From Pseudacidovorax sp. (GTDB lineage Bacteria > Pseudomonadota > Gammaproteobacteria > Burkholderiales > Burkholderiaceae_C): DNA of 64,000 nucleotides. The position numbers were made by a program, and so were the translations under genes. Shown here piece after piece: positions 41,913 through 49,939 of this stretch (position 1 is its first letter; each line of letters begins with the position of its first letter). The notes beneath the pieces were generated by a model. The model saw only the letters and a program-made list of their open reading frames with translations, was not told the DNA's origin and did no database searches. The stretch is from assembly GCF_017991995.1 (NCBI RefSeq), contig NZ_JAGOPN010000006.1:229755-293754 (forward strand), written 5' to 3'.

Positions 41913-42823
41913 TCCAGCGGGATCCCCAGCTTCACGACCACCTGGTTGCGGCCATGGTTGTCCCACACCTTGCCCAGTGCGCAGTCGGCCGTTCCGTCGG
42001 CGTAGCAGTGGCCGCCGATCTGGTGGCGCCAGGCGGCCGTCACCCACCAGCTGCGCTCGGCGTAGTGGATGTTGGGGCCGATGAAGTTGGCCGTCTGCGT
42101 GTGCTTGTTGAAGTGGTAGCCGTCGTGGTCGGTGTGGAAGCGACCCTCCACGCCGGCCGTCCACTTGGGCGCGAAGCGATAGCTGGCGCCGTACAGCAGG
42201 TCGGCCATCGAGTTCCTGATGATGCCGGCCGGGTCGTACTTCTCCTTCTCGATCTCCACCAGCAGGTTGGCCGCCAGCACCAGCCGGTCGTCGAGGAAGT
42301 TGGACTGGGCGATCAGGCGGAACTCGAGCTCGTCCTCCAGCTTGCCCCAGGTGGGCTCCACGTACAGGCCGATGCCGACGGGCGAGGTGACCGGGTTGGT
42401 GATGCGCCAGATGCCCTCGAGGGAGGCGCCATCGAAGCGGCGGTAGCTGTAGGGATCGCTGGTGTTGGCCGGGCTCGGCACGCCGAAGCCCGCGGTACAG
42501 GGAATGTGGTCGCAGGTCTCGGGGCTGAGATAGTTGTTGTGCGCGCTGATCGAGGCGGCATTCAGGTAGCCACCGATCTGCAGGTCGTTGGTGATGCCGT
42601 ACTCCAGCTCGGATCGGTACAGCCCGAAGTCGTAGCGGCCAGTGGCCTGACCATGCGTGACGTCCACCTTCTGCTCGAATTCCGCCGTGCCCTTGGGCTG
42701 CAGGTCCAGCGTGTAGACCCAGCCGAAGGCACCCTCGCCCGCCTGCGCGGGCAGGCCCGCCATCGCCGCGGCACCGACCGCGCACGCAGCCGCTGCCCTG
42801 CTGATTCGCTTGAACGCTCCCAC
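41909..42823 (-). CDS. outer-membrane beta-structured protein heading the flavin module (DUF6662-like)
   Basis: A 304-residue exported protein with a signal peptide ending LPAQAGEG. The mature part is a series of amphipathic strands with aromatic borders (FGWVYTLDLQPKGTAEFEQKVDV, SELEYGITNDLQIGGYLN, GIGLYVEPTWGKLEDELEFRLIAQ, VVVKLGIPLE) that should form a barrel of about 12 strands. From memory it resembles the family called DUF6662. GGGAGG six bases before GTG fixes the start at 42823, since it abuts the alternative TTG. It is the first gene after a Fur-box-like site, so an iron-related outer-membrane role is likely but unproven. Confidence 0.75.
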   Translation of the reverse strand: MGAFKRISRAAAACAVGAAAMAGLPAQAGEGAFGWVYTLDLQPKGTAEFEQKVDVTHGQATGRYDFGLYRSELEYGITNDLQIGGYLNAASISAHNNYLSPETCDHIPCTAGFGVPSPANTSDPYSYRRFDGASLEGIWRITNPVTSPVGIGLYVEPTWGKLEDELEFRLIAQSNFLDDRLVLAANLLVEIEKEKYDPAGIIRNSMADLLYGASYRFAPKWTAGVEGRFHTDHDGYHFNKHTQTANFIGPNIHYAERSWWVTAAWRHQIGGHCYADGTADCALGKVWDNHGRNQVVVKLGIPLE

Positions 42824-42829
42824 GAACAA

Positions 42830-42835
42830 CCTCCC
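42830..42835 (-). promoter_or_regulatory. ribosome binding site that decides the GTG start
   Basis: GGGAGG on the minus strand stands six bases before the GTG at 42823. The in-frame TTG at 42829 touches it directly and so cannot be used efficiently. Confidence 0.75.
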
Positions 42836-42851
42836 GTCAGAGATAAGAAAA

Positions 42852-42870
42852 GAGAATGCGAGTGATTCTC
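42852..42870 (-). promoter_or_regulatory. Fur-box-like operator of the flavin module
   Basis: A 19-bp inverted repeat with arms GAGAAT and ATTCTC. It matches 13 of 19 positions of the E. coli consensus GATAATGATAATCATTATC, counted by hand. It lies 16 bp upstream of the ribosome binding site of the first gene, within the expected promoter, so Fur binding would block transcription when iron is plentiful. Binding is inferred. Confidence 0.7.
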
Positions 42871-42979
42871 GAAAACATCACTGACGGGGAACTGAGCCGG
42901 CAAGGGGCTTGGCGACGGCAGCCTGCCGCCTCATCAGCCCAGGCGCCTTCCTGCGCCCAACGCCGGCTTCGAGGCGGGT

Positions 42980-43876
42980 CTATTCGGCCGCAGCCAGGAA
43001 CGGCATCACCCGCGCCAGCAGCGCCTCGGGCGCCTCTTCGGCGATGTAGTGGCCGCAGGGCAGCGGGCCGCCCTGCACATCCACCGCCACGCGCTGCCAT
43101 TCGGCCAGGGGCTGGAAGCAGCGGTGGACCACGCCCTCCTCGCCCCACAGCGCGAGCAGCGGCATCGTGAGCTTGCGGCCGGCCTCGCGGTCGGCACGGT
43201 CGTGTTGCAGATCGATGGTGGCCGCCGCGCGGTAGTCCTCGCAGGTGGCATGCGCCGCGCCGGGCAGTGCGATGCAGCGCTGGTACTCGGCCAGGGCGCG
43301 CGGGTCGAAGGGGGCCAGGCCGGCGCTGCGCTTGCCCATCAGGTCGGTGATGTAGCGCGCCGGGTCGGCCTCGATCAGCCGCTCGGGCAGCGGCGCCGGC
43401 TGGATCAGGAAGAACCAGTGCCAGTAGGCGCGTGCGAAGGCTTCGTCGGTCTGCTCGTACATGGCGAGCGTGGGCGCGATGTCGAGCGTCACCAAGCGGC
43501 GCACGGCCTGCGCATGGTCCATGGCCAGCCGGTGGGCCACGCGGGCGCCGCGGTCATGCGCGAGGACGAGGAAGCGCTCGAAGCCCAGCGTGCGCATCAG
43601 CGTCACCTGGTCCTGCGCCATGGCGCGCTTGGCGTAGTTCGCATGGTCCGACAGACCGGCAGGCTTGGAGGAGTCGCCGTAGCCGCGGATGTCCGCTGCG
43701 ACCAGCGTGAAGTGTTGAGCCAGCGTGGGCGCCACCTTGTGCCAGATGGCGCGGGTCTGCGGATGGCCGTGCAGCAGCAGCAGCGGTGGGCCGGAGCCGC
43801 CGATCGTGGCGGCGATCTGGATGCCGTCGCCGACGTCGACGCGGCGTTCTTCGAATCCGGGAAAAAGCGAGGTCAT
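42980..43876 (-). CDS. alpha/beta hydrolase, haloacetate (fluoroacetate) dehalogenase-like
   Basis: A 298-residue cytoplasmic enzyme. Nucleophile Asp108 is in LAHDRGARV, with Arg109 and Arg112 for the carboxylate, Asp132 in TLDIAPT, His153-Trp154 in YWHWFF for the halide, Tyr215 in CEDYRA and catalytic His276 in CGHYIAEEAP. The spacings from the nucleophile (+1, +4, +24, +45, +46) are those I recall for the fluoroacetate dehalogenase of Rhodopseudomonas palustris (Asp110, Arg111, Arg114, Asp134, His155, Trp156). It should release halide from haloacetates. It lies upstream of the flavin module on the same strand but probably in its own transcript. Confidence 0.88.
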   Translation of the reverse strand: MTSLFPGFEERRVDVGDGIQIAATIGGSGPPLLLLHGHPQTRAIWHKVAPTLAQHFTLVAADIRGYGDSSKPAGLSDHANYAKRAMAQDQVTLMRTLGFERFLVLAHDRGARVAHRLAMDHAQAVRRLVTLDIAPTLAMYEQTDEAFARAYWHWFFLIQPAPLPERLIEADPARYITDLMGKRSAGLAPFDPRALAEYQRCIALPGAAHATCEDYRAAATIDLQHDRADREAGRKLTMPLLALWGEEGVVHRCFQPLAEWQRVAVDVQGGPLPCGHYIAEEAPEALLARVMPFLAAAE

Positions 43877-43937
43877 GCAGGGAGTCTCCTAAGGACAGCC
43901 CTGCATGGTAGGCGCGCGCTTCCCGGCGCGCTGCGCC

Positions 43938-44150
43938 TCAGCGATAGCGCGGGTCGTTGGGGCGCGCGTCGTAACGGTTCGGCACGCCGTCGCCATCGCG
44001 GTCGCGGTCGTAGCGGTTGGGCACGCCATCGCGGTCACGGTCTCGGTAGGCGCCCGGCGGCGGGCCCGAGGGCGGGGGCGGAGGCGCGACCACGCAGCCG
44101 GCGAGGGTGACGGCCAACAGGCCAAGTAGCAGCGGTGTCTTGATCTTCAT
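43938..44150 (-). CDS. small lipoprotein with acidic calcium-binding-type repeats
   Basis: A 70-residue precursor with a lipobox (LLAVTLAGC); the mature lipoprotein has about 50 residues. After a Pro-rich linker it has two D-R-D-G-D-G-V-P-N-R-Y-D-type repeats, like the calcium-binding type 3 repeats of thrombospondin found in OmpA-like proteins, but without any OmpA domain. AAGGAG lies before the ATG. It is probably an outer-membrane lipoprotein that may bind calcium. No partner is evident between the dehalogenase and the hydantoin operon. Confidence 0.7.
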   Translation of the reverse strand: MKIKTPLLLGLLAVTLAGCVVAPPPPPSGPPPGAYRDRDRDGVPNRYDRDRDGDGVPNRYDARPNDPRYR

Positions 44151-44241
44151 GGGTGGGCTCCTTGCGGCAATGCCGCTGGCGGCAGACTGCCGCCCCGCCC
44201 TGCGACGGTCTGTCGGACGCCATCGCCCGGCTGCGGGCGCT

Positions 44242-45018
44242 TCAGGCCGACGCGCTGCGGGCCTGTGCCGCCGCGAGGAGCGCCGCCAGCGCGGGCGGCA
44301 GTCCTTGCTGCGGCTTGGCGGGCGGCGGCGCCATGCTGCCGCGGCTGGCCAGGCCCGGCTGCAGGCCGTGGAGCATCTCCGCCTGCCGCACGGCACTGGA
44401 GACGCCATCGACCACCGGCACCGGCAGGCGTCCCGCCAGTTGCCGCGCCAGGCCGGCCAAGGGGGCGCCGGCCAGGATCAGCACATCGGCCCCATCCTCG
44501 TCCACGGCACGTTCGCACAAGTCCAGCAGCGCCTCGGAATGGTCCTCCTGGATGCCGTCGATGCGCGCCAGCGGCCGGTCGAGCGCACGGATGCTGGCCA
44601 GCCGGCCTTCCAGCCCGTTGGCCTGCACCACCTCGCGGTACCAGGCCTGGATGCGCTGCGAGATGGCGATGATCGAGAAGCGCGGGCCCAGCAGGCACGC
44701 ACTCGCCAGGGCCGATTCGGTGAGTCCCAGCACCGGCATGGGCAGCACCTCGCGCAGCGCCGCGAGGCCCGGATCACCGAAGGCGGCCACGATCACCGCG
44801 TCGTGGCCCGCCGCATGCTCGGCCGCGACGTTGGCGGCCGCATAGGCGCCCACCATGGCCTCGAAACGCGTCTCGATGTAGGCCACGCCGAAAGACGCGG
44901 TGCGCAGCGTGAGTTCGGTGCCGGGGCTGGCGCTGCGCGCCGCCTCGCTGCCGATGAGTGCCGTGACGCTGTCGGAGATGTTGGGGTTGATGACCAGGAT
45001 GCGCATGGTGCCGATCAT
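44242..45018 (-). CDS. Asp/Glu/hydantoin racemase family protein
   Basis: A 258-residue cytosolic racemase. The core begins MRILVINPNISDSVTALIG; the catalytic cysteine positions of the family are AFGDPG (a Cys in many members is Asp or Gly here) and ILAGAPLAGLA. Canonical hydantoin racemases carry Cys in both VIACFDDPG- and ILGCAG-type motifs, but this protein shows VVAAFGDPG and LILAGAPL, so both expected cysteines appear replaced. It may therefore be a maleate isomerase-like or inactive variant. The first ATG overlaps the hydantoinase stop as ATGA; an ATG four codons later starts at MRIL. Confidence 0.8.
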   Translation of the reverse strand: MIGTMRILVINPNISDSVTALIGSEAARSASPGTELTLRTASFGVAYIETRFEAMVGAYAAANVAAEHAAGHDAVIVAAFGDPGLAALREVLPMPVLGLTESALASACLLGPRFSIIAISQRIQAWYREVVQANGLEGRLASIRALDRPLARIDGIQEDHSEALLDLCERAVDEDGADVLILAGAPLAGLARQLAGRLPVPVVDGVSSAVRQAEMLHGLQPGLASRGSMAPPPAKPQQGLPPALAALLAAAQARSASA

Positions 45019-46433
45019 CCCCGGCGGCGCGGCACCAGCGTGGGCGTGCCGCAGTGCAGGAAGCGTCCGGCGCCCTGGCGGCCGGTGAAGTCGCGGCCGT
45101 CCCAGACCACCTCGCCGCGCGACAGCGTCATGCCGGGCCAGGCCGTCAGGTGCATGCCTTCATACGGCGTGTAGTCCACGTTGTGGTGCAGCTGGGCATT
45201 GGTCAGCACGAACTCGCGCTCGTCCCAGATCACGAGGTCGGCATCGGCACCCACCGCCAGGCTGCCCTTGCGCGGATGCAGACCATAGGCCTTCGCCGGG
45301 TTGGTCGATGTCAGCTCCACGAACTTCTGCGGCGTAATGCGCCCCGCCATCACGCCTTCGGACCACAGCAGCGCCATGCGCGTCTCGATGCCAGGAATGC
45401 CGTTGGGAATGTGGCGGAAGCCCACCTCCTCGCCACCCGGCTTCTTGCCCTCCGTGCCGTCGAACTTGTAGGGCGCGTGGTCGGACGAGAACACCGTGAA
45501 CAGCCCATCGGCCAGGCCGTTCCAGATCACCTGCTGGTTGCGCTTGTCGCGCGGCGGCGGGCTGCAGACGCACTTGGCGCCGTGGTAGCTGTCGTCGATG
45601 CCGAGGTCCTCGGCGGTGAGGAAGAGGTACTGCGGGCAGGTCTCGGCGAAGACGTTCAGCCCGTGGGCGCGGGCCCAGCGGATCTGCTCGACCGCCTCGC
45701 GTCCGGAGACATGCACGATGAGGATCGGCACGTCCACCAGCTCCGACAGCGCGATGGCGCGGTGCGTGGCCTCGCGCTCCACCAGCATGGGCCGCGCATG
45801 CGCATGCCAGCGCGGCGCGGTGCGGCCGGCGGCCTCCAGCCGCTTGCTGAGCCATTCGATGCAGTCGGCGTTCTCGGCATGGATCATGGCCATGGCGCCG
45901 TGCTCGCGCGCCACGGACAGCACGTCCAGGATCTGCCCGTCGTCCAGCTTCAGGCTGTCGTAGGTCATGTAGATCTTGAACGAGGTGTAGCCCTCGCGGA
46001 TCAGCGCCGGCAGTTCTTCTTCGAGCACCGTGGGCGTGGGGTCGCTCACGATCAGGTGGAAGCTGTAGTCCACATGCGCCTTGCCTTCGGCGCGCTGGTG
46101 GTAGTCGGCCACCGCCTCGCGCAGCGACTGGCCCTTGTGCTGCAGCGCGAAGGGAATGACGGTGGTGGTGCCGCCACAGGCTGCCGAACGCGTGCCGGTG
46201 TCGAAGTCGTCGGCCATCACCACCGGCGGCGGCTCGGGCTGGTCGAGGTGGCAGTGCGCGTCGACGCCGCCGGGCGTCACATGGCGGCCGGCCGCGTCGA
46301 TCTCGCGCGCCCCGGCCGGCAGGTCCTGGCCCAGTTGCACGATGCGGCCATCCTTCACGGCAATGTCGCAGTCGAAGATGTCGCTGGCCGTGACGGCGCG
46401 CGCGTTGCGGATGACGAGGTCGAAGGCGGACAT
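45015..46433 (-). CDS. dihydropyrimidinase/D-hydantoinase family amidohydrolase
   Basis: A 472-residue cytosolic metalloenzyme that opens cyclic amides such as dihydropyrimidines or hydantoins. His60 and His62 in GGVDAHCHLDQP and the carbamylated Lys153 in GYTSFKIYMTYDS bind the two metals; further ligands are in MIHAENADC, ILIVHVSG and FSSDHAPY. The sequence FGVDAH-type start and KKPGGEEVGFRHIPNGIPGIETRM are typical of the family. It lies in a run with a racemase-like gene, an SDR, an epimerase and an ABC importer. The natural substrate is not known. An upstream in-frame TTG at 46448 is less likely. Confidence 0.92.
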   Translation of the reverse strand: MSAFDLVIRNARAVTASDIFDCDIAVKDGRIVQLGQDLPAGAREIDAAGRHVTPGGVDAHCHLDQPEPPPVVMADDFDTGTRSAACGGTTTVIPFALQHKGQSLREAVADYHQRAEGKAHVDYSFHLIVSDPTPTVLEEELPALIREGYTSFKIYMTYDSLKLDDGQILDVLSVAREHGAMAMIHAENADCIEWLSKRLEAAGRTAPRWHAHARPMLVEREATHRAIALSELVDVPILIVHVSGREAVEQIRWARAHGLNVFAETCPQYLFLTAEDLGIDDSYHGAKCVCSPPPRDKRNQQVIWNGLADGLFTVFSSDHAPYKFDGTEGKKPGGEEVGFRHIPNGIPGIETRMALLWSEGVMAGRITPQKFVELTSTNPAKAYGLHPRKGSLAVGADADLVIWDEREFVLTNAQLHHNVDYTPYEGMHLTAWPGMTLSRGEVVWDGRDFTGRQGAGRFLHCGTPTLVPRRRG

Positions 46434-46462
46434 GGGATTCGTGTTCAAGAAAAGAAGGAAGG

Positions 46463-47260
46463 TCAGGCGGCCATCCAGCCGCCGTCGACCATGAGTTCGG
46501 CACCGGTGATGAAACGGGCTTCGGAACTGGCAAGAAAGAGCACCGCCTCGGCCACGTCCTCGGGCCGGCCCAGGCGCGGCCAGGGTGTGCGGCGGATGGC
46601 GCGCTCCATGACGACCGGGTCGAGCGCGCGGCCGCCCTGCCCCGTCTGGATCTTGCCGGGCGCCACGGCGTTGCAGGCGATCTGCTCGGCGGCGTAGTCG
46701 GCCGCCACTTGCCGCGTCATGTAGGCGATGGCGGCCTTGGTGACGCCGTAGCCCAGGTCGCCGGGGGCGGCGATCAGGCCATGCTGCGACGAGAGGTTGA
46801 CGATGCGACCGCGCACCTCGTCCACCACTTCCTGGGTGCGCATCTGCCGCACCGCGGCGCGGCTGGCACGGAAGGCGCCGCCCAGGTTGACGTCGAGCAG
46901 GCGCTGCCAGTCCGCATCCTCCATGTCGGCCAACGGCCGCGCATGGCGGATGCAGGCGTTGTTGACCAGCACGTCGAGCCGGCCCTGCCAGCGCACGGCT
47001 TCCGCCACGAGCGCGTCGACCTGCTCGGTGCGGCTCACGTCGCAGTGGACGAAGCGGGCCTGGCCGCCTTCGGCCTCGATGGCCATGAGCGTGGGCAGGC
47101 CGCCCTCGATGGGCTGCTCGGTGATGTCGGCCACGATGACGAAGGCACCTTCGGCGGCCAGCCGGCGGGCGATGGCGCGGCCGATGCCGGAGGCGGCGCC
47201 AGTGACGATGCAGGCCTTGCCGGACATACGCTGGGCGGGCGTGGGCGTGATCTCAGACAT
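46463..47260 (-). CDS. short-chain dehydrogenase/reductase
   Basis: A 265-residue NAD(P)-dependent oxidoreductase. The nucleotide loop GAASGIGRAIA is at about residues 21-31, NNACIRHA follows, the catalytic Ser is in NLSSQHG and the Tyr-Lys pair in YGVTKAA. The C-terminal FLASSEARFITGAELMVDGGW is classical. ATG overlaps the 3' end of the epimerase gene by 8 bp. It probably oxidises a hydroxyl group in the compound handled by the operon, or in its sugar part, but the substrate is open. Confidence 0.92.
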   Translation of the reverse strand: MSEITPTPAQRMSGKACIVTGAASGIGRAIARRLAAEGAFVIVADITEQPIEGGLPTLMAIEAEGGQARFVHCDVSRTEQVDALVAEAVRWQGRLDVLVNNACIRHARPLADMEDADWQRLLDVNLGGAFRASRAAVRQMRTQEVVDEVRGRIVNLSSQHGLIAAPGDLGYGVTKAAIAYMTRQVAADYAAEQIACNAVAPGKIQTGQGGRALDPVVMERAIRRTPWPRLGRPEDVAEAVLFLASSEARFITGAELMVDGGWMAA

Positions 47261-48263
47261 GGGCAGGCGCCGCGCTGTGCTGCAGCCAGGCAAGGAAGTC
47301 AGCACCGGCTCGCGGCAGGTCGTAGTGCGGCACGAAGCCGGTGTCCCGGCGCAGGGCCGAGATGTCCATGCTGGCGCGGTCGTAGTCGGCGTAGGGCTCG
47401 ATGTTGGCGGCGTCCCCTTCGGCGGCGATGCCCCAGTCAGCGCGCTCGAAGCCCGGCTGCGTGGCGAGCCAGGCGCACCAGTCGGCCACCGACCATTCGA
47501 AGCCGGCCGCCAGGTTGTAGATGGGCTGCGACGGCGCCTCGGTGTCGAGCAGTGCCGCGATGGCGGCGGCCGCATCGCAGACGTAAAGCCAGTCGCGCCG
47601 CAGCGGGCGCGGCAGCCGAACCGGTTGACGGGCGCGCAACAGCCGCAAGGCTTGTAGCGGCGCGCTGGGCGTGTCACGCACGCCGGTGTCGCGCTCCCAG
47701 GGGCCGAAGCAGGTGCCCAGGCGGCCGATGCGCAGGTCCACGCCCAGCAGCCCGGCCAATCGCCGCGCCGCGGCCTCGGCTGCCACCTTGGAGATGCCGT
47801 ACAGCCCCTCGGGCTGCAACGGCGTGTCGGTATCGTGCAGCAGGCCGGGCAGCCGCCCGCTGGCCCCATAGGCCGAGCCCGAGCTGGCCAGCAGCACCCG
47901 CTGAACGCCATGCGCCGACGCCAGGCGCAGCGCCGTGGTCACGGCCACCAGGTTGACGGCGAAGATCCCTTCGGGCGCGCGGCGCTCGCGCTCGGCCGCC
48001 GCGGTCACGGCCGCCAGCAGCACCAGGCGATGCGGCCGATGCAGGGCCAGTGCGGCTTCCAGCGCTGCGGCATCGCCCACGTCGCCCCGCAAGGCGATGA
48101 AGCGCCCGGGCAATGCTGCCAACGCGCGCTGCGCCGCCTCGGGCAGCGGCGCCACATCCCAGCCGACCACCGTCTCGCCGCGGGCGAGCAGATGCTCCAC
48201 CAGCGCCAAGCCAACGAAGCCCGCGGCCCCGGTGATGAAGGTGACCGATGCAGCCTCAGCCAT
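47253..48263 (-). CDS. NAD-dependent epimerase/dehydratase family protein
   Basis: A 336-residue extended SDR. GAAGFVGLALVEHLLARG at about residues 11-28 is the NAD-binding loop, LLASSGSAYG the Ser region and YGISK the Tyr-Lys pair. LGTCFGPWERDTGVRDTPSAP is typical of sugar epimerase/dehydratase relatives such as denD-type or uronate dehydrogenase neighbours. It overlaps the ABC ATPase gene by 8 bp at its start and the SDR at its end. Paired SDR and epimerase genes suggest a carbohydrate-like or hydroxylated part in the imported compound. Confidence 0.9.
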   Translation of the reverse strand: MAEAASVTFITGAAGFVGLALVEHLLARGETVVGWDVAPLPEAAQRALAALPGRFIALRGDVGDAAALEAALALHRPHRLVLLAAVTAAAERERRAPEGIFAVNLVAVTTALRLASAHGVQRVLLASSGSAYGASGRLPGLLHDTDTPLQPEGLYGISKVAAEAAARRLAGLLGVDLRIGRLGTCFGPWERDTGVRDTPSAPLQALRLLRARQPVRLPRPLRRDWLYVCDAAAAIAALLDTEAPSQPIYNLAAGFEWSVADWCAWLATQPGFERADWGIAAEGDAANIEPYADYDRASMDISALRRDTGFVPHYDLPRAGADFLAWLQHSAAPAHV

Positions 48264-49041
48264 GTGCGGCAGCGGTGGGCGTCACGACCCCTTCAGGCCG
48301 CAACAGCTGCAGGATGTGCCGCTTGTAGTCGTTGAAGCGCGGGCTGGTGGAATCGCGCGGGCGCGGCAGGTCCACCGCGATCAGCTCGCGGATGCGGCCG
48401 GGCCGCGCCGACATCACGGCGATGTGCGTGCCCAGCGCCAGCGATTCCTCGATGCCATGCGTGACGAACACGATGGTGCTCTGGCTGTCGCGCCAGATGC
48501 GCACCAGCTCGGCATGCATGTCCATCTTGGTCTGCTCGTCCAGCGCGCCGAAGGGCTCGTCCATCAGGATCACCTCCGGGTTCATCAGCAGCGCCCGGGC
48601 GATGCCCACGCGCTGGTTCATGCCGCCCGACAGCTCGCTGGGAAAGTGGTTCTCGAAGCCGCGCAGCCCCACCATGTCGATGAAGTGCTGCGCCTTCTTG
48701 CGCCGCTCTGCCTTGGGCAGGCCGCGCATGGTGAGGTGGAAGGCCACGTTCTCCCACACCGGCAGCCAGGGCATCAGCGTGGGCTGCTGGAAGACCACGC
48801 CGCGGTCCACGCCCGGCGCCGTCACCGGCCGGCCGCCCACGGCCACCACGCCGGCCGTGGGGTGGTCGAAGCCGGCGATCATGTTCAGCAGCGTGGACTT
48901 GCCGCAGCCGCTCGGGCCCAGCAGGCACAGGAACTCGTTGCGGCCCACGCTGAGGCTCACGTCGTCCAGCGCCTTGACGGCGCTGCCGCGGCGCGGGTCC
49001 TCGAAATGGCGAGAGACGTTCTGGATGGTGATGAGGCTCAT
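48256..49041 (-). CDS. ABC transporter ATP-binding protein (TauB/SsuB type)
   Basis: A 261-residue ATPase that powers import. Walker A GPSGCGKSTLLNMIAG is near residues 42-57, the signature is LSGGMNQRVGIARAL, Walker B VILMDEPFGALD and the switch His is in VTHGIEES. The family transports nitrate, sulfonates, pyrimidine precursors and similar compounds. It is 4 bp from the permease gene and overlaps the epimerase gene by 8 bp, which ties the importer to the catabolic enzymes downstream. Confidence 0.94.
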   Translation of the reverse strand: MSLITIQNVSRHFEDPRRGSAVKALDDVSLSVGRNEFLCLLGPSGCGKSTLLNMIAGFDHPTAGVVAVGGRPVTAPGVDRGVVFQQPTLMPWLPVWENVAFHLTMRGLPKAERRKKAQHFIDMVGLRGFENHFPSELSGGMNQRVGIARALLMNPEVILMDEPFGALDEQTKMDMHAELVRIWRDSQSTIVFVTHGIEESLALGTHIAVMSARPGRIRELIAVDLPRPRDSTSPRFNDYKRHILQLLRPEGVVTPTAAAHG

Positions 49042-49044
49042 GGT

Positions 49045-49935
49045 TCAGCCCTCTTTCGCTTGCAGGGTGGAGCCGCGCTGCCAGCGCAGCACGCGCGCCG
49101 ACAGCAGCTTGATCAGCCAGTCGCTGCAGTAGCCCAGCAGGCCGATGCTCGCCATGGCGGCGATGACGATGTCGTAGCGCAGGAAGTAGTACGAGTCCCA
49201 GAGCACATAGCCCACGCCGCTCTTCACGGCCACCATCTCGGCCGTGACGGTCAGCATCCAGGCCGAGCCGATGGCGATGCGCAGGCCCGAGAAGATGCTG
49301 GGCAGCGCCGCCGGGAACACGATGTGCCGCAGCAGCAGCCGTGGCGTGCCGCCCGCCATCGCGCCCGCACGCAGCAGGTTGCGGTCGCAGGTCTTCACGC
49401 CGTGGATGGTCGACAGCAGCACCGGGAAGAAAGAGCCCAGGAACACCAGGAATATGGCCGGCTTGTTGGCGATGCCGAACCAGATGATGGCCAGCGGAAT
49501 CCACGACACCGGCGGCACCGGCCGCAGCACCTGCAGCAGCGGCTCGATCAGCTTCTCGATGGTGCGCGACCAGCCGATGGCCATGCCCAGGCCGACGCCC
49601 AGCGCCGCCGCCAGCGCGAAGCCGGCGAACACGCGGCCGGCGCTGGCCGCCACGTCGAAGATCCAGTGCCCCGAATAGGTCTGCGTGTTGCCATCGGTGC
49701 CGATCACCCAGTCGGCCCAGGCCACCAGCACCTGCGAAGGCGCCGGCAGCAGCGCGGGCGGCAGCACGCCCGAGCGGGAGAACAGCTCCCAGCCGATGAG
49801 CACCAGGGCCGGCACGATGGCGCGTTCGATGCGCCGGTACAGCCGCTTCCAGGCCGGCGTCGCGGCGGCGCGCGCCGCTGCAGCCGGGGCCGGCAGCGTG
49901 GTCGTGGAGGAATCCGCCATCGTCGTCCCGCCCAT
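49045..49935 (-). CDS. ABC transporter permease (TauC/SsuC type)
   Basis: A 296-residue inner-membrane subunit with six predicted helices after an Ala-rich cytoplasmic N-terminus. The ATPase-contact loop is GAMAGGTPRLLLRHIVFPAALPSIFSGLRIAIG, the family's EAA motif. The N-terminal part of the barrel contains LRPVPPVSWIPLAIIWFGI, typical of taurine/nitrate-type permeases. A second in-frame ATG at 49920 starts at MADSS. It follows the binding-protein gene by 4 bp. Confidence 0.93.
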   Translation of the reverse strand: MGGTTMADSSTTTLPAPAAAARAAATPAWKRLYRRIERAIVPALVLIGWELFSRSGVLPPALLPAPSQVLVAWADWVIGTDGNTQTYSGHWIFDVAASAGRVFAGFALAAALGVGLGMAIGWSRTIEKLIEPLLQVLRPVPPVSWIPLAIIWFGIANKPAIFLVFLGSFFPVLLSTIHGVKTCDRNLLRAGAMAGGTPRLLLRHIVFPAALPSIFSGLRIAIGSAWMLTVTAEMVAVKSGVGYVLWDSYYFLRYDIVIAAMASIGLLGYCSDWLIKLLSARVLRWQRGSTLQAKEG

Positions 49936-49939
49936 GGCC

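Noticed and set aside
41358..42785. FMN-binding protein as a 475-residue fusion with the outer-membrane protein
   Set aside because: The upstream part is a shadow of the outer-membrane gene in another frame. The two genes overlap as ATGA and each has its own signal peptide.
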